This document shows, piece after piece, positions 16,116 through 25,324 of a DNA stretch of 64,000 nucleotides. How positions within the stretch are numbered: the stretch's first letter is position 1; the number at the start of each line of letters is the position of its first letter. The position numbers were made by a program, and so were the translations under genes. The stretch comes from Synechococcus sp. PCC 7335 (GTDB lineage Bacteria; Cyanobacteriota; Cyanobacteriia; Phormidesmidales; Phormidesmidaceae): positions 3,674,044 to 3,738,043 of the forward strand of contig NZ_DS989904.1 in assembly GCF_000155595.1 (NCBI RefSeq). The letters are read 5' to 3'. Under the pieces are notes generated by a model. That model was given only the letters and a program-made list of their open reading frames with translations, had not been told where the DNA came from and did no database searches.

Positions 16116-17435
16116 CTACCAGTTATTCAAGCATTCTCGGACTGCGTTCCTCACCTTAATCGGGTTTTTCTCGTCTAGCAGATAGTACCGGAGCCGAGAT
16201 TCAGCTTCTTCGTAGTCAATCTGCTGAAGGGCGCTGTGCGCATGTATTCGAATTCGTGAGTCTGAATCTGCTAATAGAGGAATCAGCACGGTAATTGCAT
16301 CTGTTTGGCCTAACCTAGCTAAGGCTGATACAACAGACTGCTTTAGATTTGGTGAATTATCGGTAGAAACGTCAGGAAAAGGATTAGCAAGAAAATTATC
16401 AGCCGATTGTACAGATCTTCCAAGCCAAGCAATTAATGGTTTTGCAGCGTAAGGCCTGAGACTATGCTGATGAGTTTGACTTAACGCTCTCGCAATTTCT
16501 GGCTTGATAGTAGGCATAATCATCGGCGCGCTCTGCTCAAAGGCGATCGCTAGCGACCGGATAGCATTCTCTGTATCTATCCAGCCTAAAGCGCGGACAA
16601 TTGCCGCTTTGACCGAGGTAGCTACGGGCTGAACTAGGGCTTGACCAAGAGCAACCACAGCGTCTTCGGTCCCTAATCTACCTAAAGCGATCGCACTTTC
16701 TGCGGCGATTTGAGAGTGATCGTGTCGCAAACATTGCTGCAGGGGGTCTACTAAATTGATGTTCGATAGCAAATCGCTACGTCGCCCGAGCGTACGAATA
16801 GCCTCTATACATATAGCGACGTCGGCATCAGTCTCAGCCTCTAACGCGGCTAGCAAAACAGGTGTGATTCGTGGGTCGTGGAAGCTACCAAGCGCTTCAA
16901 TAGCCACTGCCCGAATCTCTGCATTGTCGTCTTTAACAACACTAAGCAAAGGCTCTATCGTCGCGCTGCGGCGAATATGTGCGAGCACTTTGACAGCTAC
17001 GATTCGCCGTTCTATAGGCTGGTCAAGGCTAAGCAGGTCGCTGACCGTATCAATGGCGCTATTGCCAATACGGATGAGTGCGTTGCGCACCTCTATTTTA
17101 AGATCTTCATTTTGAGTGGTTGCTAATAGGTGCGCGATCGCCTCGATCCCTTCAATCTGGTCAAACTGACTGAGAACGCGAACTAAGAACCATTGGGTAT
17201 GAAGATCGCTGGCTGTTCGCAGGCGATTGACTAAGTAGGGGACCGGATGATCGCCCCACTGTGCTATCTGCCGAGATAGTTGCTTAGCATCTTGCCACTG
17301 GCTATGAAAATCGTTTTCTTCGAGCGAGGCGATCGCCTGATCAATCACTTCTGCCATAGATTTTTCAGACATAGGCAAACTTGCGGATGCAGTATTTTCT
17401 GTAGAAGAAACTGATTTTGAAGGAACCGAGTTCAT
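16116..17435 (-). CDS. HEAT-repeat (PBS-lyase-like repeat) protein
   Basis: Protein of 439 residues built mostly of HEAT-like repeats from about residue 60 to the end, for example IEALGSFHDPRITPVLLAAL, AIALGRLGTEDAVVALGQAL and VVSALARLGQTDAITVLIPL. The first 40 residues are Ser-rich and disordered. I start it at the ATG at 17435 because the longer frame begins with TTG two codons earlier. HEAT repeats form protein-binding solenoids. In cyanobacteria related repeats occur in phycobilin lyases, but the CpcE/F hallmarks are not evident here. The gene is divergent from nirA across a 754-bp spacer. A role as accessory or regulatory protein for nitrate assimilation is an inference from position. 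Confidence 0.82.
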   Translation of the reverse strand: MNSVPSKSVSSTENTASASLPMSEKSMAEVIDQAIASLEENDFHSQWQDAKQLSRQIAQWGDHPVPYLVNRLRTASDLHTQWFLVRVLSQFDQIEGIEAIAHLLATTQNEDLKIEVRNALIRIGNSAIDTVSDLLSLDQPIERRIVAVKVLAHIRRSATIEPLLSVVKDDNAEIRAVAIEALGSFHDPRITPVLLAALEAETDADVAICIEAIRTLGRRSDLLSNINLVDPLQQCLRHDHSQIAAESAIALGRLGTEDAVVALGQALVQPVATSVKAAIVRALGWIDTENAIRSLAIAFEQSAPMIMPTIKPEIARALSQTHQHSLRPYAAKPLIAWLGRSVQSADNFLANPFPDVSTDNSPNLKQSVVSALARLGQTDAITVLIPLLADSDSRIRIHAHSALQQIDYEEAESRLRYYLLDEKNPIKVRNAVRECLNNW

Positions 17436-17893
17436 AGGCAATATTGCTAAGTACGCTTTTTAATCATCAATACTAGAACAGCAACTTTCGTAGGAAAGAT
17501 AATTCCTCCGATCACAGCTGCCACTACCTTGCCTAGCTAGCGACTAACCAAACTAGTGATAGCTGCTGCCTATGCATGAACGCTCAAAAATAACCGTCTG
17601 CAATCAACTACTTATTTCATACCTACTTTTCTTGCAGGAAGGGAGCAGATGGAAAGTTACAACATCAGGCTTCATCCAATATCAATCCTAAGCATGCCTA
17701 AGATTGCGCGCCTGCGGCGCAGACGAGAGCACAAAACGCATATGTACCATGCATATAATGCAAACAAGGTCTGCCTACGGACATAAACAGTAGTAGATAA
17801 TACAAAACAGGACAGTGAATTTCCATATCTTAGTTTCAACTCAATAGATAACGAGTTAGACAAACCCTAAAACGGTTCCTTATAAGCGTGGTA

Positions 17894-17934
17894 GGTAGGC
17901 ATAGTAGTTGCTAATAGTGATTGGTATGCCTACC
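17894..17934. repeat. 10-bp perfect inverted repeat upstream of nirA
   Basis: GGTAGGCATA at 17894-17903 pairs with TATGCCTACC at 17925-17934 across 21 bases. No T-run follows, so a terminator is unlikely. It could be an operator or part of an interspersed repeat. Confidence 0.6.
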
Positions 17935-18008
17935 ACTTTCTTAGTTGTCTTACCTTCGTTTTTGTTGTGTAAAAGCGCTTCTCTTCTATTGTATGTGTCA
18001 CAGGATTT

Positions 18009-18044
18009 TATAGGTTTTGGAGATGCTATAGGTTTTGAGAGGCT
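18009..18044. repeat. 18-bp tandem repeat in the nirA upstream region
   Basis: TATAGGTTTTG recurs with a period of 18 bases at 18009 and 18027, with a partly conserved remainder. It is either a direct-repeat activator site or one more case of the short tandem duplications seen in other spacers here. Confidence 0.65.
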
Positions 18045-18189
18045 AATTTTGTAGGTTGAAGATAGCTTCCGTGTAGAGTACTTGTTGGCCAGATAGTATT
18101 AGCAACATCCTTTGTTTTTGGAAAAGAGTTCTGTAGATAAAGGGTTTGACAATAGATTTCAACACTAGATTGTTAGCATTTGGATAGGC

Positions 18190-19758
18190 ATGGTTACATC
18201 ACCAAGCGTTTTAAAATCGAAAAGAGAAGAAGAGAAAAAGAATAAGTTTGAAAAGTATAAGGCCGAAAAAGATGGTCTAGCCGTCAAGGATGAGCTAGAT
18301 AAGTTCGCTGAGATGGGTTGGGAAGCAATCGATAAAACCGACTTAACTGGCAGACTAAAGTGGCTAGGCGTTTTCTATCGTGAGGTTACTCCCGGTAAGT
18401 TTATGCTGAGAATGCGGATGCCTCATGGCATTCTTTCTAGCCACAAAATGCGCTTGCTAGCTGAGATTGTCGAGCGCTACGGCGATGATGGCTGCGCTGA
18501 CATTACCACCCGCCAAAACCTACAGCTACGCGGTGTTCGCCTAGAAGATATTCCAGATATCTTTAGGCGCTTCGAGCAAGCGGGTTTAACTTCAATACAG
18601 TCGGGCATGGACAATGTTCGCAATATCACTGGCTCGCCAGTTGCAGGTATTGCTGCTAACGAACTGGTTGACACCCAGGGATTAGTGATCAAAGTACAAG
18701 ATATGATCACTAATAACAGTGAAGGAAACTATGATTTCACCAATCTGCCTCGTAAGTTCAATATCGCTATCGAAGGCAGTCGTGAAGACTCTATCCACTC
18801 CGAGATCAACGATATTGCTTTTATCCCAGCCTTCAAAGATGGTGATGAAAGCAGTGAACTAGGGTTCAACGTTTTAGTTGGCGGATTCTTCTCCGCGCGC
18901 CGTTGTGAATCGGCTATTGCGCTCGACGCCTGGGTGCCGGTTGATGATACGGTGGTTGAAATTTGCCGCGCTATTCTAACGGTGTTTAGAGATAAAGGCT
19001 CTCGCGGCAACCGTCAGCAGACTAGGTTAATGTGGCTAATCGAAGAGATGGGCCTAGACGCTTTTCGCGCTGCTGTGGAAGAAGAAATGGGAACAACGCT
19101 CCTACCTGCGGCGCCTGAAGATGCCATTACTGAAGAAGGCAAAAGCGATCATCTAGGCGTACACCCTCAAAAGCAACCAGGCTTGAACTACGTTGGATTG
19201 CATGTGCCAGTGGGCCACATTTTTGCTGATGACATGTTTGAACTAGCCCGTCTAGCTGAAGTCTATGGCAATGGAGAGATTCGTCTAACCGTCGAGCAAA
19301 ACGCCATCATTCCAAATATTCCTGATTCGCGTCTAGAAGCATTTTTGCAGGAAGCGCCTGTCAAGAAGTTTTCAATCGATCCTATGCCGCTTTCTAGGGC
19401 TTTAGTTTCCTGTACTGGCTCGCGATTTTGTAACTTTGCCATCGTCGAAACTAAGCAGCGGGCACAGGCCTTGACTGAGAAGCTAGATTCGCTGCTAACG
19501 GTAGACCAGCCAGTGCGTATGCACTGGACCGGCTGTCCAAATTCTTGCGGACAGCCCCAAGTTGCTGATATCGGCTTCTTGGGAACCAAAGCTCGAAAAG
19601 ATGGCAAATCTGTAGAAGCTGTAGATATCTACATGGGCGGTAAGGTTGGTAAACACGCTCAGCTGGGCGAGCGGGTAATGAAAGCAGTTCCTTGCGAGGA
19701 TTTGGAGGCGGTGCTCAGCGATCTACTAAAAGAGAAGTTTGGCGCTGCTGCCAAATAG
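18190..19758 (+). CDS. nirA: Ferredoxin-nitrite reductase
   Basis: NirA has 522 residues and reduces nitrite to ammonium with six electrons from ferredoxin. The siroheme/[4Fe-4S] ligands are visible as CTGSRFCNFAIVETK and WTGCPNSCGQPQVADIGF. The duplicated half-domains are seen in TRQNLQLRGVRLEDIPDIF (first) and GNGEIRLTVEQNAIIPNIP (second). The fold is complete, and it lacks the extra C-terminal ferredoxin domain found in some filamentous species. The ATG at 18190 precedes a charged helix (KSKREEEKKNKFEKYKAE), and the conserved core starts near residue 38. nrtP and narB follow on the same strand, giving nitrite reduction, nitrate uptake and nitrate reduction in one block. Confidence 0.95.
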   Translation: MVTSPSVLKSKREEEKKNKFEKYKAEKDGLAVKDELDKFAEMGWEAIDKTDLTGRLKWLGVFYREVTPGKFMLRMRMPHGILSSHKMRLLAEIVERYGDDGCADITTRQNLQLRGVRLEDIPDIFRRFEQAGLTSIQSGMDNVRNITGSPVAGIAANELVDTQGLVIKVQDMITNNSEGNYDFTNLPRKFNIAIEGSREDSIHSEINDIAFIPAFKDGDESSELGFNVLVGGFFSARRCESAIALDAWVPVDDTVVEICRAILTVFRDKGSRGNRQQTRLMWLIEEMGLDAFRAAVEEEMGTTLLPAAPEDAITEEGKSDHLGVHPQKQPGLNYVGLHVPVGHIFADDMFELARLAEVYGNGEIRLTVEQNAIIPNIPDSRLEAFLQEAPVKKFSIDPMPLSRALVSCTGSRFCNFAIVETKQRAQALTEKLDSLLTVDQPVRMHWTGCPNSCGQPQVADIGFLGTKARKDGKSVEAVDIYMGGKVGKHAQLGERVMKAVPCEDLEAVLSDLLKEKFGAAAK

Positions 19759-19842
19759 CAAGCATCACGCTTACAAAGTGAGAACATACGGGTTTTAAAA
19801 CGCTATAAGCGCACTTTCTACGGTGCCTTTATAGATAGTCGC

Positions 19843-19974
19843 CTTCCTTTGACGGAAGATCCCGGCCTGGCATCTGATACCAGCTTGTTGGGCCACAAAA
19901 AAGAAGCCTGCGGGCGGCAACCCAAAGGCTTCGAACTTATTCGTTTACGATTCGGCATTTTCCGAATCAAAACG
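19843..19974 (+). promoter_or_regulatory. Structured leader with four hairpins before nrtP
   Basis: Four consecutive helices can be drawn. A: CTTCC (19843-19847) with GGAAG (19854-19858). B: GGCC (19864-19867) with GGCC (19890-19893), enclosing CTGG/CCAG. C: GAAGCCT (19903-19909) with AGGCTTC (19926-19932). D: GATTCGG (19949-19955) with CCGAATC (19962-19968), extended by CGTTT (19942-19946) and AAACG (19970-19974). No long T-run follows. The block ends 27 bases before the nrtP start. It may control nrtP relative to nirA by processing or attenuation. I do not recognise a known riboswitch class. Confidence 0.6.
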
Positions 19975-20001
19975 TCTTTATATATAGGAGCATAGCGCAA
20001 G

Positions 20002-21621
20002 ATGATCGGAGAGTTGTTTACGAAAGCAACTCAGGGCAGGTACAAAATTCTTCACCTGACTTGGTTTGCTTTCTTTTTATCGTTTGTTGTTTGGTTTAAT
20101 TTCCCGCCCTTCGCAACAACGATTGTTCAAGAGTTTGGCTTAACGCCAGCGCAAGCAGGCACCATTGGTTTGTGTAACGTCGCTTTAACAGTTCCGGCCC
20201 GAATCATAATCGGCATGCTGCTTGATAGGTTCGGTCCTCGTGTTACTTACAGTTGCTTACTGATCTACGCGGCAATTCCATGCTTAATTTTTGCAACAGC
20301 GACTAGTTTCAACCAGCTAGTGGTTGGTCGTTTGCTGATGGGGATTGTCGGTGCTGGATTTGTGATTGGTATTCGGATGACCGCAGAGTGGTTCCCACCC
20401 AAAGAAGTGGGTACGGCTGAGGGTATCTACGGCGGCTGGGGCAACTTTGGCTCTGCTTTCTCTGCCTTCACTATGGTACTTTTTGCCATGGCTTTGAGCT
20501 TTCTACCCGGTTCGTTTAACTTCGGTGAACCTCAGCCTTTTGTTGTGTTAGGTATGCGCTTTAGCAGCGAAGTGTTGAACTGGAGAGCTGCGATCGCTGG
20601 TTCTGGTATTGTCGCTGCCCTCTACGGTATCTTCTACTATTTCAACGTCACCGATACTCCCCCCGGCAAAGTCTACAAAAGACCTAAAAGTGCTCGTGGT
20701 ATGGAAGTTACCACAGTACGCGACTTCTGGTTTTTGATGGCGATGAACATCCCTTTGACTGCCATTTTGATGGTATTGGCGTGGCGTTTGACAAAGGTTA
20801 ACTTCTTGTCAATTCCAGCAATGTATATCGTCTGGCTTTGCCTGCTAGGTCTTTATGCTTTTCAGGCTTACAACTGCTGGAGCGTCAACAAAGATTTGCT
20901 AGCTGGCCGCAAACGCTACCCCGCCGAAGATAGATACCGCTTTAAGCAAGTTGCTCTACTAGAGCTAACCTACATCGTTAACTTTGGATCTGAGCTCGCA
21001 GTCGTCTCTATTCTGCCTGCCTTCTTTGAAGGGACCTTTGGCCTAGATAAGGCCACTGCAGGTATTATCGCCGCTAGCTACGCCTTCATGAATCTAGTAT
21101 CACGTCCTGGCGGCGGCATTATCTCCGACTCTGTTGGTAGCCGCAAATGGACAATGACTGTTCTACTAGCAGGGATGGGGGTTGGCTACCTCATCTTTAG
21201 CATGGTGGGTAGTGGCTGGTCTTTGACACTTGCTGTCTTGCTGGTAATGGCTTGTTCTTTCTTCGTACAGGCCGCAGAAGGTGCTACCTTCGCACTAGTT
21301 CCGCTGGTCAAGCCTCGGATTACAGGTCAGATCGCTGGTAACGTCGGTGCCTACGGTAACGTCGGTGCAGTTGCTTACTTGACTACCTTGCTACTGCTTA
21401 AAGAGGCGTTTGTGCCTGCTGGCGATCAAATTGATCCTGCCCTCATAGCAGCGGGTACTGCAAGAGCTAATGCTGCCTTCTTCCAAGTGCTGGGCGTTGC
21501 TGGCTTAGTGGTTGCCTTCCTATGTGCTTTCTTCCTAGATGAGCCTAAGAATTCTTTTGCCGATGCTCACGAAGGCGAAGAAGAAACAGTGGTTGCACCT
21601 TCTTCCTCGATGCTTAGCTAA
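20002..21621 (+). CDS. nrtP: NrtP, major-facilitator nitrate/nitrite transporter
   Basis: NNP-family carrier of 539 residues and about 12 membrane helices. Family text includes FPPFATTIVQEFGLTPAQAG in the first helix region, IGMLLDRFGPRVTY (the MFS loop 2-3 motif), and the Gly-rich nitrate signature GIYGGWGNFGSAFSAFTM. A second Gly-rich segment near the C-terminus reads GNVGAYGNVGAVAYL. The Arg residues expected to bind nitrate are present in RIIIGML and SRPGGGII. It sits in the inner membrane and imports nitrate and nitrite. It serves in place of the ABC transporter NrtABCD. The start is preceded by AGGAG at a long spacing of 11 bases. Confidence 0.94.
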   Translation: MIGELFTKATQGRYKILHLTWFAFFLSFVVWFNFPPFATTIVQEFGLTPAQAGTIGLCNVALTVPARIIIGMLLDRFGPRVTYSCLLIYAAIPCLIFATATSFNQLVVGRLLMGIVGAGFVIGIRMTAEWFPPKEVGTAEGIYGGWGNFGSAFSAFTMVLFAMALSFLPGSFNFGEPQPFVVLGMRFSSEVLNWRAAIAGSGIVAALYGIFYYFNVTDTPPGKVYKRPKSARGMEVTTVRDFWFLMAMNIPLTAILMVLAWRLTKVNFLSIPAMYIVWLCLLGLYAFQAYNCWSVNKDLLAGRKRYPAEDRYRFKQVALLELTYIVNFGSELAVVSILPAFFEGTFGLDKATAGIIAASYAFMNLVSRPGGGIISDSVGSRKWTMTVLLAGMGVGYLIFSMVGSGWSLTLAVLLVMACSFFVQAAEGATFALVPLVKPRITGQIAGNVGAYGNVGAVAYLTTLLLLKEAFVPAGDQIDPALIAAGTARANAAFFQVLGVAGLVVAFLCAFFLDEPKNSFADAHEGEEETVVAPSSSMLS

Positions 21622-21674
21622 TAGGGTGATCGAGTCATTAGTAGTTCGGTAGTGCTGGTGACTTGAGAAGGGTG

Positions 21675-21688
21675 TTCTTCATAGTACA
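21675..21688 (+). promoter_or_regulatory. Candidate NtcA site upstream of narB
   Basis: GTTCTTCATAGTAC fits GTN10AC and differs from GTAN8TAC at one base. A TATACA hexamer follows 26 bases later at 21715-21720, further than the usual 22. Spacing and overlap with the hairpin at 21720-21752 weaken the call. Confidence 0.35.
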
Positions 21689-21719
21689 AAGCAGCCTTTT
21701 TATCAGCTATCCGTATACA

Positions 21720-21752
21720 AAGGGGGAGCGCTAAAGCAGTCGTTCCCCTTTT
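21720..21752 (+). terminator. Hairpin between nrtP and narB
   Basis: AAAGGGGGA at 21720-21728 pairs with TTCCCCTTT at 21744-21752 (one G-T pair, 15-base loop). The T-run of the right arm resembles an intrinsic terminator 100 bases after the nrtP stop codon. It suggests that nirA-nrtP and narB can be separate transcripts. Confidence 0.6.
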
Positions 21753-21904
21753 GCCTATAGACATATTCGACAATAGTGATAGTTTCTGCTTCTAGTACGC
21801 AATTTTCTATACACAATCTACAAATACGCTGACTATGTATCGATCTTATCTGATAGCAGTAATGACGAAATGCCACGATAAAGAGTCAGGTTAAAGGAGA
21901 TTAA

Positions 21905-24190
21905 ATGGTGTCCCGGTTTAATAATCCACCCGCTGAAAAGTCCTTATCTACAAAGACACTTTGCCCATATTGCGGTGTTGGTTGCGGACTAGAGGTGTTT
22001 CCGCCAGCGCGGCCTGGCCGTAAAATTACGCGCGATAGTCAGGGACGGCCGATCTGGCAGGCAGTAGGGAACAAGGCCCATCCTTCTAGTAAGGGACAAG
22101 TCTGTATCAAGGGTGCTTCAATTGGTGAGTCAATTGATCGGGATCGGCTGAAGGCACCAATGATGAGAGATTCGCTCGACCAGCCGCTTCAACCAGTCAG
22201 TTGGGACGAGGCATTTAATCGCATTACCCGTGAAATTCAACAATCAATTGCTCAACGCGGTCCTAATTCCATCTGTATGTATGGCTCTGGGCAGTTTCAG
22301 ACAGAAGACTATTACACAGCCCAAAAGCTACTGAAAGGGTGCATTGGCACTAACAATTTTGACGCTAACTCACGTCTGTGTATGTCTTCAGCGGTGGCTG
22401 GCTACACGCAAAGCTTTGGCTCAGATGGTCCGCCCTGTTGCTATGACGATCTAGAAGCAACAGATTGCGCGTTTCTGATTGGAACGAATACCGCCGAGTG
22501 CCATCCGATTGTCTTCAATCGGTTAAAAAAGCACCACAAAAAGAATAAAGCAGTCAAGCTAATCGTGGTGGACCCCCGCCGCACCGAGACAGCCAAAGAT
22601 GCAGATCTCCATCTCGCTATTAAACCAGGGTCTGATATTGCGCTGCTAAACGGTATTGCCTATTTGTTGATTCGTTCAAATCAGCATGACCCTGTTTTTA
22701 TTGACTATTGCACAGATGGCTTCACCGAGTACGCTCAGGTAGTCTCTCATTATCCGCCCGAACGTGTAGCCGAACTTTGCGGCATTACCGTCGATGAAGT
22801 TGAGCTAGTGGCCAAACTGTGGGGAGAGTCGAACAATGTACTCTCTTTATGGTCGATGGGCGTTAATCAATCGACTGAGGGCACTGCTAAAGTGCGTACC
22901 ATCATCAATTTGCATTTGATGACAGGCAACATTGGCCGAGCAGGCGCGGGTCCGTTTTCTTTGACAGGTCAGCCCAATGCAATGGGTGGACGAGAAGCCG
23001 GAGGACTAGCGCATATTTTGCCAGGCTACCGATCGGTAAAGAACGCTGCCCATCGCCGTACGCTGGAAAAAGCTTGGCAGCTGCCAGAAGGTAGTATATC
23101 TCCTGAACCTGGGATGGCGGCTTGGGATATGATATTGGGCCTAGAGCGTGAAGAAGTTGGCATATTGTGGATTGCTGCGACAAACCCGGCAGTCAGTATG
23201 CCCGATATCAAACGGACGCAGGCGGCTCTATTGAAGTCACCATTTACTGTTTGTCAAGATGCTTACTACCCAACAGAAACAGCTGCTTTTGCCCACATGG
23301 TGTTGCCAGCGGCGCAGTGGGGAGAAGCGGATGGGGTGATGACCAATTCTGAACGGGTGGTGACCTTTTGCCCAGCGTTTCGCGATCCGGTGGGTCAAGC
23401 AAAGGCGGACTGGGAGATTTTTGCTGAAGTAGGGCGTCGGCTCGGGTTTGCCCAGCAGTTTAATTTTGTCGATGCGGCGGCGGTCTATGATGAGTTTGTC
23501 TCGCTAACATCAGATCAGCTATGTGATATGAGCGGGCTTAGCCACGAACGCTTAGCGGCCTCTGGACCGATTCAATGGCCAGCGCCCATTAGCGAAACCG
23601 ATGAAACCGCAGCCGATAAGTTTGATAAGCGACTGTATACAGACTTCCGCTTTTTGACAGAAAATAGCCGAGCGAAGTTTGCCGCTTTCCATGCAAAAGG
23701 CCTAGCAGAGCCCCCGGATGATCAGTTTCCCATGGTACTGACGACAGGTCGGTTGCTAGGCCATTGGCATACACAGACGCGGACGGGCAGAATTGAGAAG
23801 ATTACGACTAAACATCCGCGTCCGGTACTAGAGATCAATCCTAAAGACGCACAGCGATTACAGGTGCAATCGGGGGATTGGGTTGAGGTGCGATCGCGTC
23901 GTAGCTTTGCCAAACTACCCGTCCTTGTCACTCAAAGCATTCGCCGAGGCACTGTATTTATGCCCATGCACTGGGGTTTTCTTTGGGCTAAAGACGCCGA
24001 AGTCAATGCGCTTACCCATCCTGCTGCTTGTCCGATCTCGCTTCAGCCTGAACTCAAAGCCTGCGCCGTTCAGCTCGTGCCAATAGCTGCCCCAGCAGAG
24101 CAAGCCCCACCCGAAACAGCTATGCAACTACTAGAGATGGTGCAGCCCTCTCAGGCAGCCAAGAAACAAGCTATCAGCGTTGGCCTGTAG
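21905..24190 (+). CDS. narB: Ferredoxin-nitrate reductase
   Basis: NarB has 761 residues and reduces nitrate to nitrite with two ferredoxin electrons at a bis-MGD molybdenum centre. The [4Fe-4S] ligands are Cys20, Cys23 and Cys27 in [12 protein letters not shown] plus Cys67 in GQVCIKG. The Mo ligand is Cys159 in [14 protein letters not shown]. Cofactor-binding motifs include [35 protein letters not shown] and, near the end, [19 protein letters not shown] strong ribosome site (AAGGAGATTAA) sits just before the ATG at 21905. The accessory factor NarM and Mo-cofactor genes are not in this window. It follows nrtP after a hairpin-containing spacer. Confidence 0.95.
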   Translation: MVSRFNNPPAEKSLSTKTLCPYCGVGCGLEVFPPARPGRKITRDSQGRPIWQAVGNKAHPSSKGQVCIKGASIGESIDRDRLKAPMMRDSLDQPLQPVSWDEAFNRITREIQQSIAQRGPNSICMYGSGQFQTEDYYTAQKLLKGCIGTNNFDANSRLCMSSAVAGYTQSFGSDGPPCCYDDLEATDCAFLIGTNTAECHPIVFNRLKKHHKKNKAVKLIVVDPRRTETAKDADLHLAIKPGSDIALLNGIAYLLIRSNQHDPVFIDYCTDGFTEYAQVVSHYPPERVAELCGITVDEVELVAKLWGESNNVLSLWSMGVNQSTEGTAKVRTIINLHLMTGNIGRAGAGPFSLTGQPNAMGGREAGGLAHILPGYRSVKNAAHRRTLEKAWQLPEGSISPEPGMAAWDMILGLEREEVGILWIAATNPAVSMPDIKRTQAALLKSPFTVCQDAYYPTETAAFAHMVLPAAQWGEADGVMTNSERVVTFCPAFRDPVGQAKADWEIFAEVGRRLGFAQQFNFVDAAAVYDEFVSLTSDQLCDMSGLSHERLAASGPIQWPAPISETDETAADKFDKRLYTDFRFLTENSRAKFAAFHAKGLAEPPDDQFPMVLTTGRLLGHWHTQTRTGRIEKITTKHPRPVLEINPKDAQRLQVQSGDWVEVRSRRSFAKLPVLVTQSIRRGTVFMPMHWGFLWAKDAEVNALTHPAACPISLQPELKACAVQLVPIAAPAEQAPPETAMQLLEMVQPSQAAKKQAISVGL

Positions 24191-24274
24191 TTCCGTTCCT
24201 CGTCCGTAGCGGTTCTGTAGGGCTAAAGACTGTAATATGAACCCGTAAGTTTCGGTGGCGGCATCAGTTCAGGG

Positions 24275-24748
24275 GTGAAAAAATTTACTCGCAACAATCT
24301 CAGTGATGAAGGTTTCATGCGAAACGTTGAGCGATTCGAGGGTTGGATTTCCAAGCTGCTCTCAATCGCCATGATCATGGTGATCATCGTGGTCGTCTTT
24401 GATCTATTCACATACTTGTTTACATCTCTTGGCACAGAGATGCTAAACCCCGCATCGCGTAATCCCGATACCTTTTTTGGCCGAACCCTGCTAGACATCT
24501 TTGGTCTGTTTCTTAGCGTTTTGATTGCGCTAGAAATCCTAGAGAATATTACGGCCTATCTGCGAAAACACGTCGTGCAAGTAGAGCTAGTCATTGTCAC
24601 TTCTCTAACAGCAGTTGCTCGTAAGATTATCATCTTGGATCTAAAGGAAGTCTCTGGAGTGAGTTTGATTGGACTTGCGATCGCAATTCTGTCTCTTTCT
24701 ATCAGCTATTTCATTGTCAAAAGCATCCACGCTGATAGATCGTCATGA
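24275..24748 (+). CDS. PsiE-like membrane protein
   Basis: Membrane protein of 157 residues with four hydrophobic segments (about 30-50, 70-88, 100-120 and 130-150). It resembles the phosphate-starvation-inducible PsiE family: an N-terminal RNNLSDEGF helix is followed by ERFEGWISKLLSIAMIMVII, and the third segment ends in LTAVARKIIILD. I keep the GTG start at 24275 because the extra 14 residues look like the family N-terminus; an ATG at 24317 is the alternative. No Pho box was recognised upstream. The molecular role of PsiE is unknown. Confidence 0.7.
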   Translation: MKKFTRNNLSDEGFMRNVERFEGWISKLLSIAMIMVIIVVVFDLFTYLFTSLGTEMLNPASRNPDTFFGRTLLDIFGLFLSVLIALEILENITAYLRKHVVQVELVIVTSLTAVARKIIILDLKEVSGVSLIGLAIAILSLSISYFIVKSIHADRSS

Positions 24749-24813
24749 ACTTTTATGAGAGCTAGATACATCTGTTTACAAAAACTGAACTACTATTAAT
24801 AAATAGTTAAGAA

Positions 24814-25209
24814 ATGGATCAGCCGATGAAGTACACCGCTTCGCAATCAACTAGAAAGACTTCCAAAGAGACTTTGACAAACACTTTACTTAAAGTAGCC
24901 GTCATGATGACAGTAGTGTTTGGGTTGGTAATCACTAGCTTCGTAGACGGTGCTATGGCCTACAACATCGACTATGGAATGGACCAAGCCCGGGGTGCGA
25001 AAACCATCGAATACTACGGCGAGCCTGTACGCGAGATCGTCGAGCAAACGATGAAAAACAACGTCAATCATCCTGAACCAAAGCCGACGTCCCAGAACTC
25101 TTACCAGAGAGAAAGCAAGCTGAATACATTACTACCTGAAAGACGAGGTGAAGCTTTTTCTCTAGATAGATTTCTATCTATGAGAGAAACTAGTAACCCT
25201 AACAAGTAA
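24814..25209 (+). CDS. Small exported protein, unknown function
   Basis: Protein of 131 residues with a basic N-terminus, one hydrophobic segment at about 27-45 (VAVMMTVVFGLVITSF) and a probable signal-peptidase site after DGAMA. The mature part is about 80 hydrophilic residues (DYGMDQARGAKTIEYYGEPV), apparently without Cys. I do not recognise a family. ATGs at 24814 and 24826 are both possible starts. The hairpin at 25282-25306 terminates it. Export to the thylakoid lumen or periplasm is inferred from the signal sequence. Confidence 0.65.
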   Translation: MDQPMKYTASQSTRKTSKETLTNTLLKVAVMMTVVFGLVITSFVDGAMAYNIDYGMDQARGAKTIEYYGEPVREIVEQTMKNNVNHPEPKPTSQNSYQRESKLNTLLPERRGEAFSLDRFLSMRETSNPNK

Positions 25210-25281
25210 GGGTTCTAGCAGAGACAAAGACCTTAAACTTAGCGAGTAAGAAAGTCACTTGTTAGGATAGCCTTGACACGA

Positions 25282-25306
25282 GAAACGCCGATAGTCTCGG
25301 CGTTTC
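25282..25306. terminator. Bidirectional hairpin terminator
   Basis: GAAACGCCGA at 25282-25291 pairs perfectly with TCGGCGTTTC at 25297-25306 around a 5-base loop. It lies between two convergent genes. Confidence 0.75.
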
Positions 25307-25324
25307 ATCGTTGGTGCAATTATC

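Larger units (their letters stand above)
17436..18189. other. Divergent spacer HEAT gene / nirA, holds the nirA promoter region
   Basis: The 754-bp spacer contains no credible gene. It holds a 10-bp inverted repeat (17894-17934), an 18-bp tandem repeat (18009-18044), a GC-rich hairpin near 17696-17712, and a TTGACA hexamer at 18146-18151. Reading by eye from 17881 to 18189, I found no perfect GTAN8TAC and no GTN10AC. Confidence 0.6.

Noticed and set aside
17572..17691. Plus-strand frame of about 39 codons upstream of nirA
   Set aside because: No ribosome site and unremarkable composition.
19841..19932. GACGGAAG text suggesting a glutamine (glnA-type) riboswitch before nrtP
   Set aside because: The surrounding helices and junction do not fit the three-way glnA fold; GGAAG is simply the right arm of a local hairpin.
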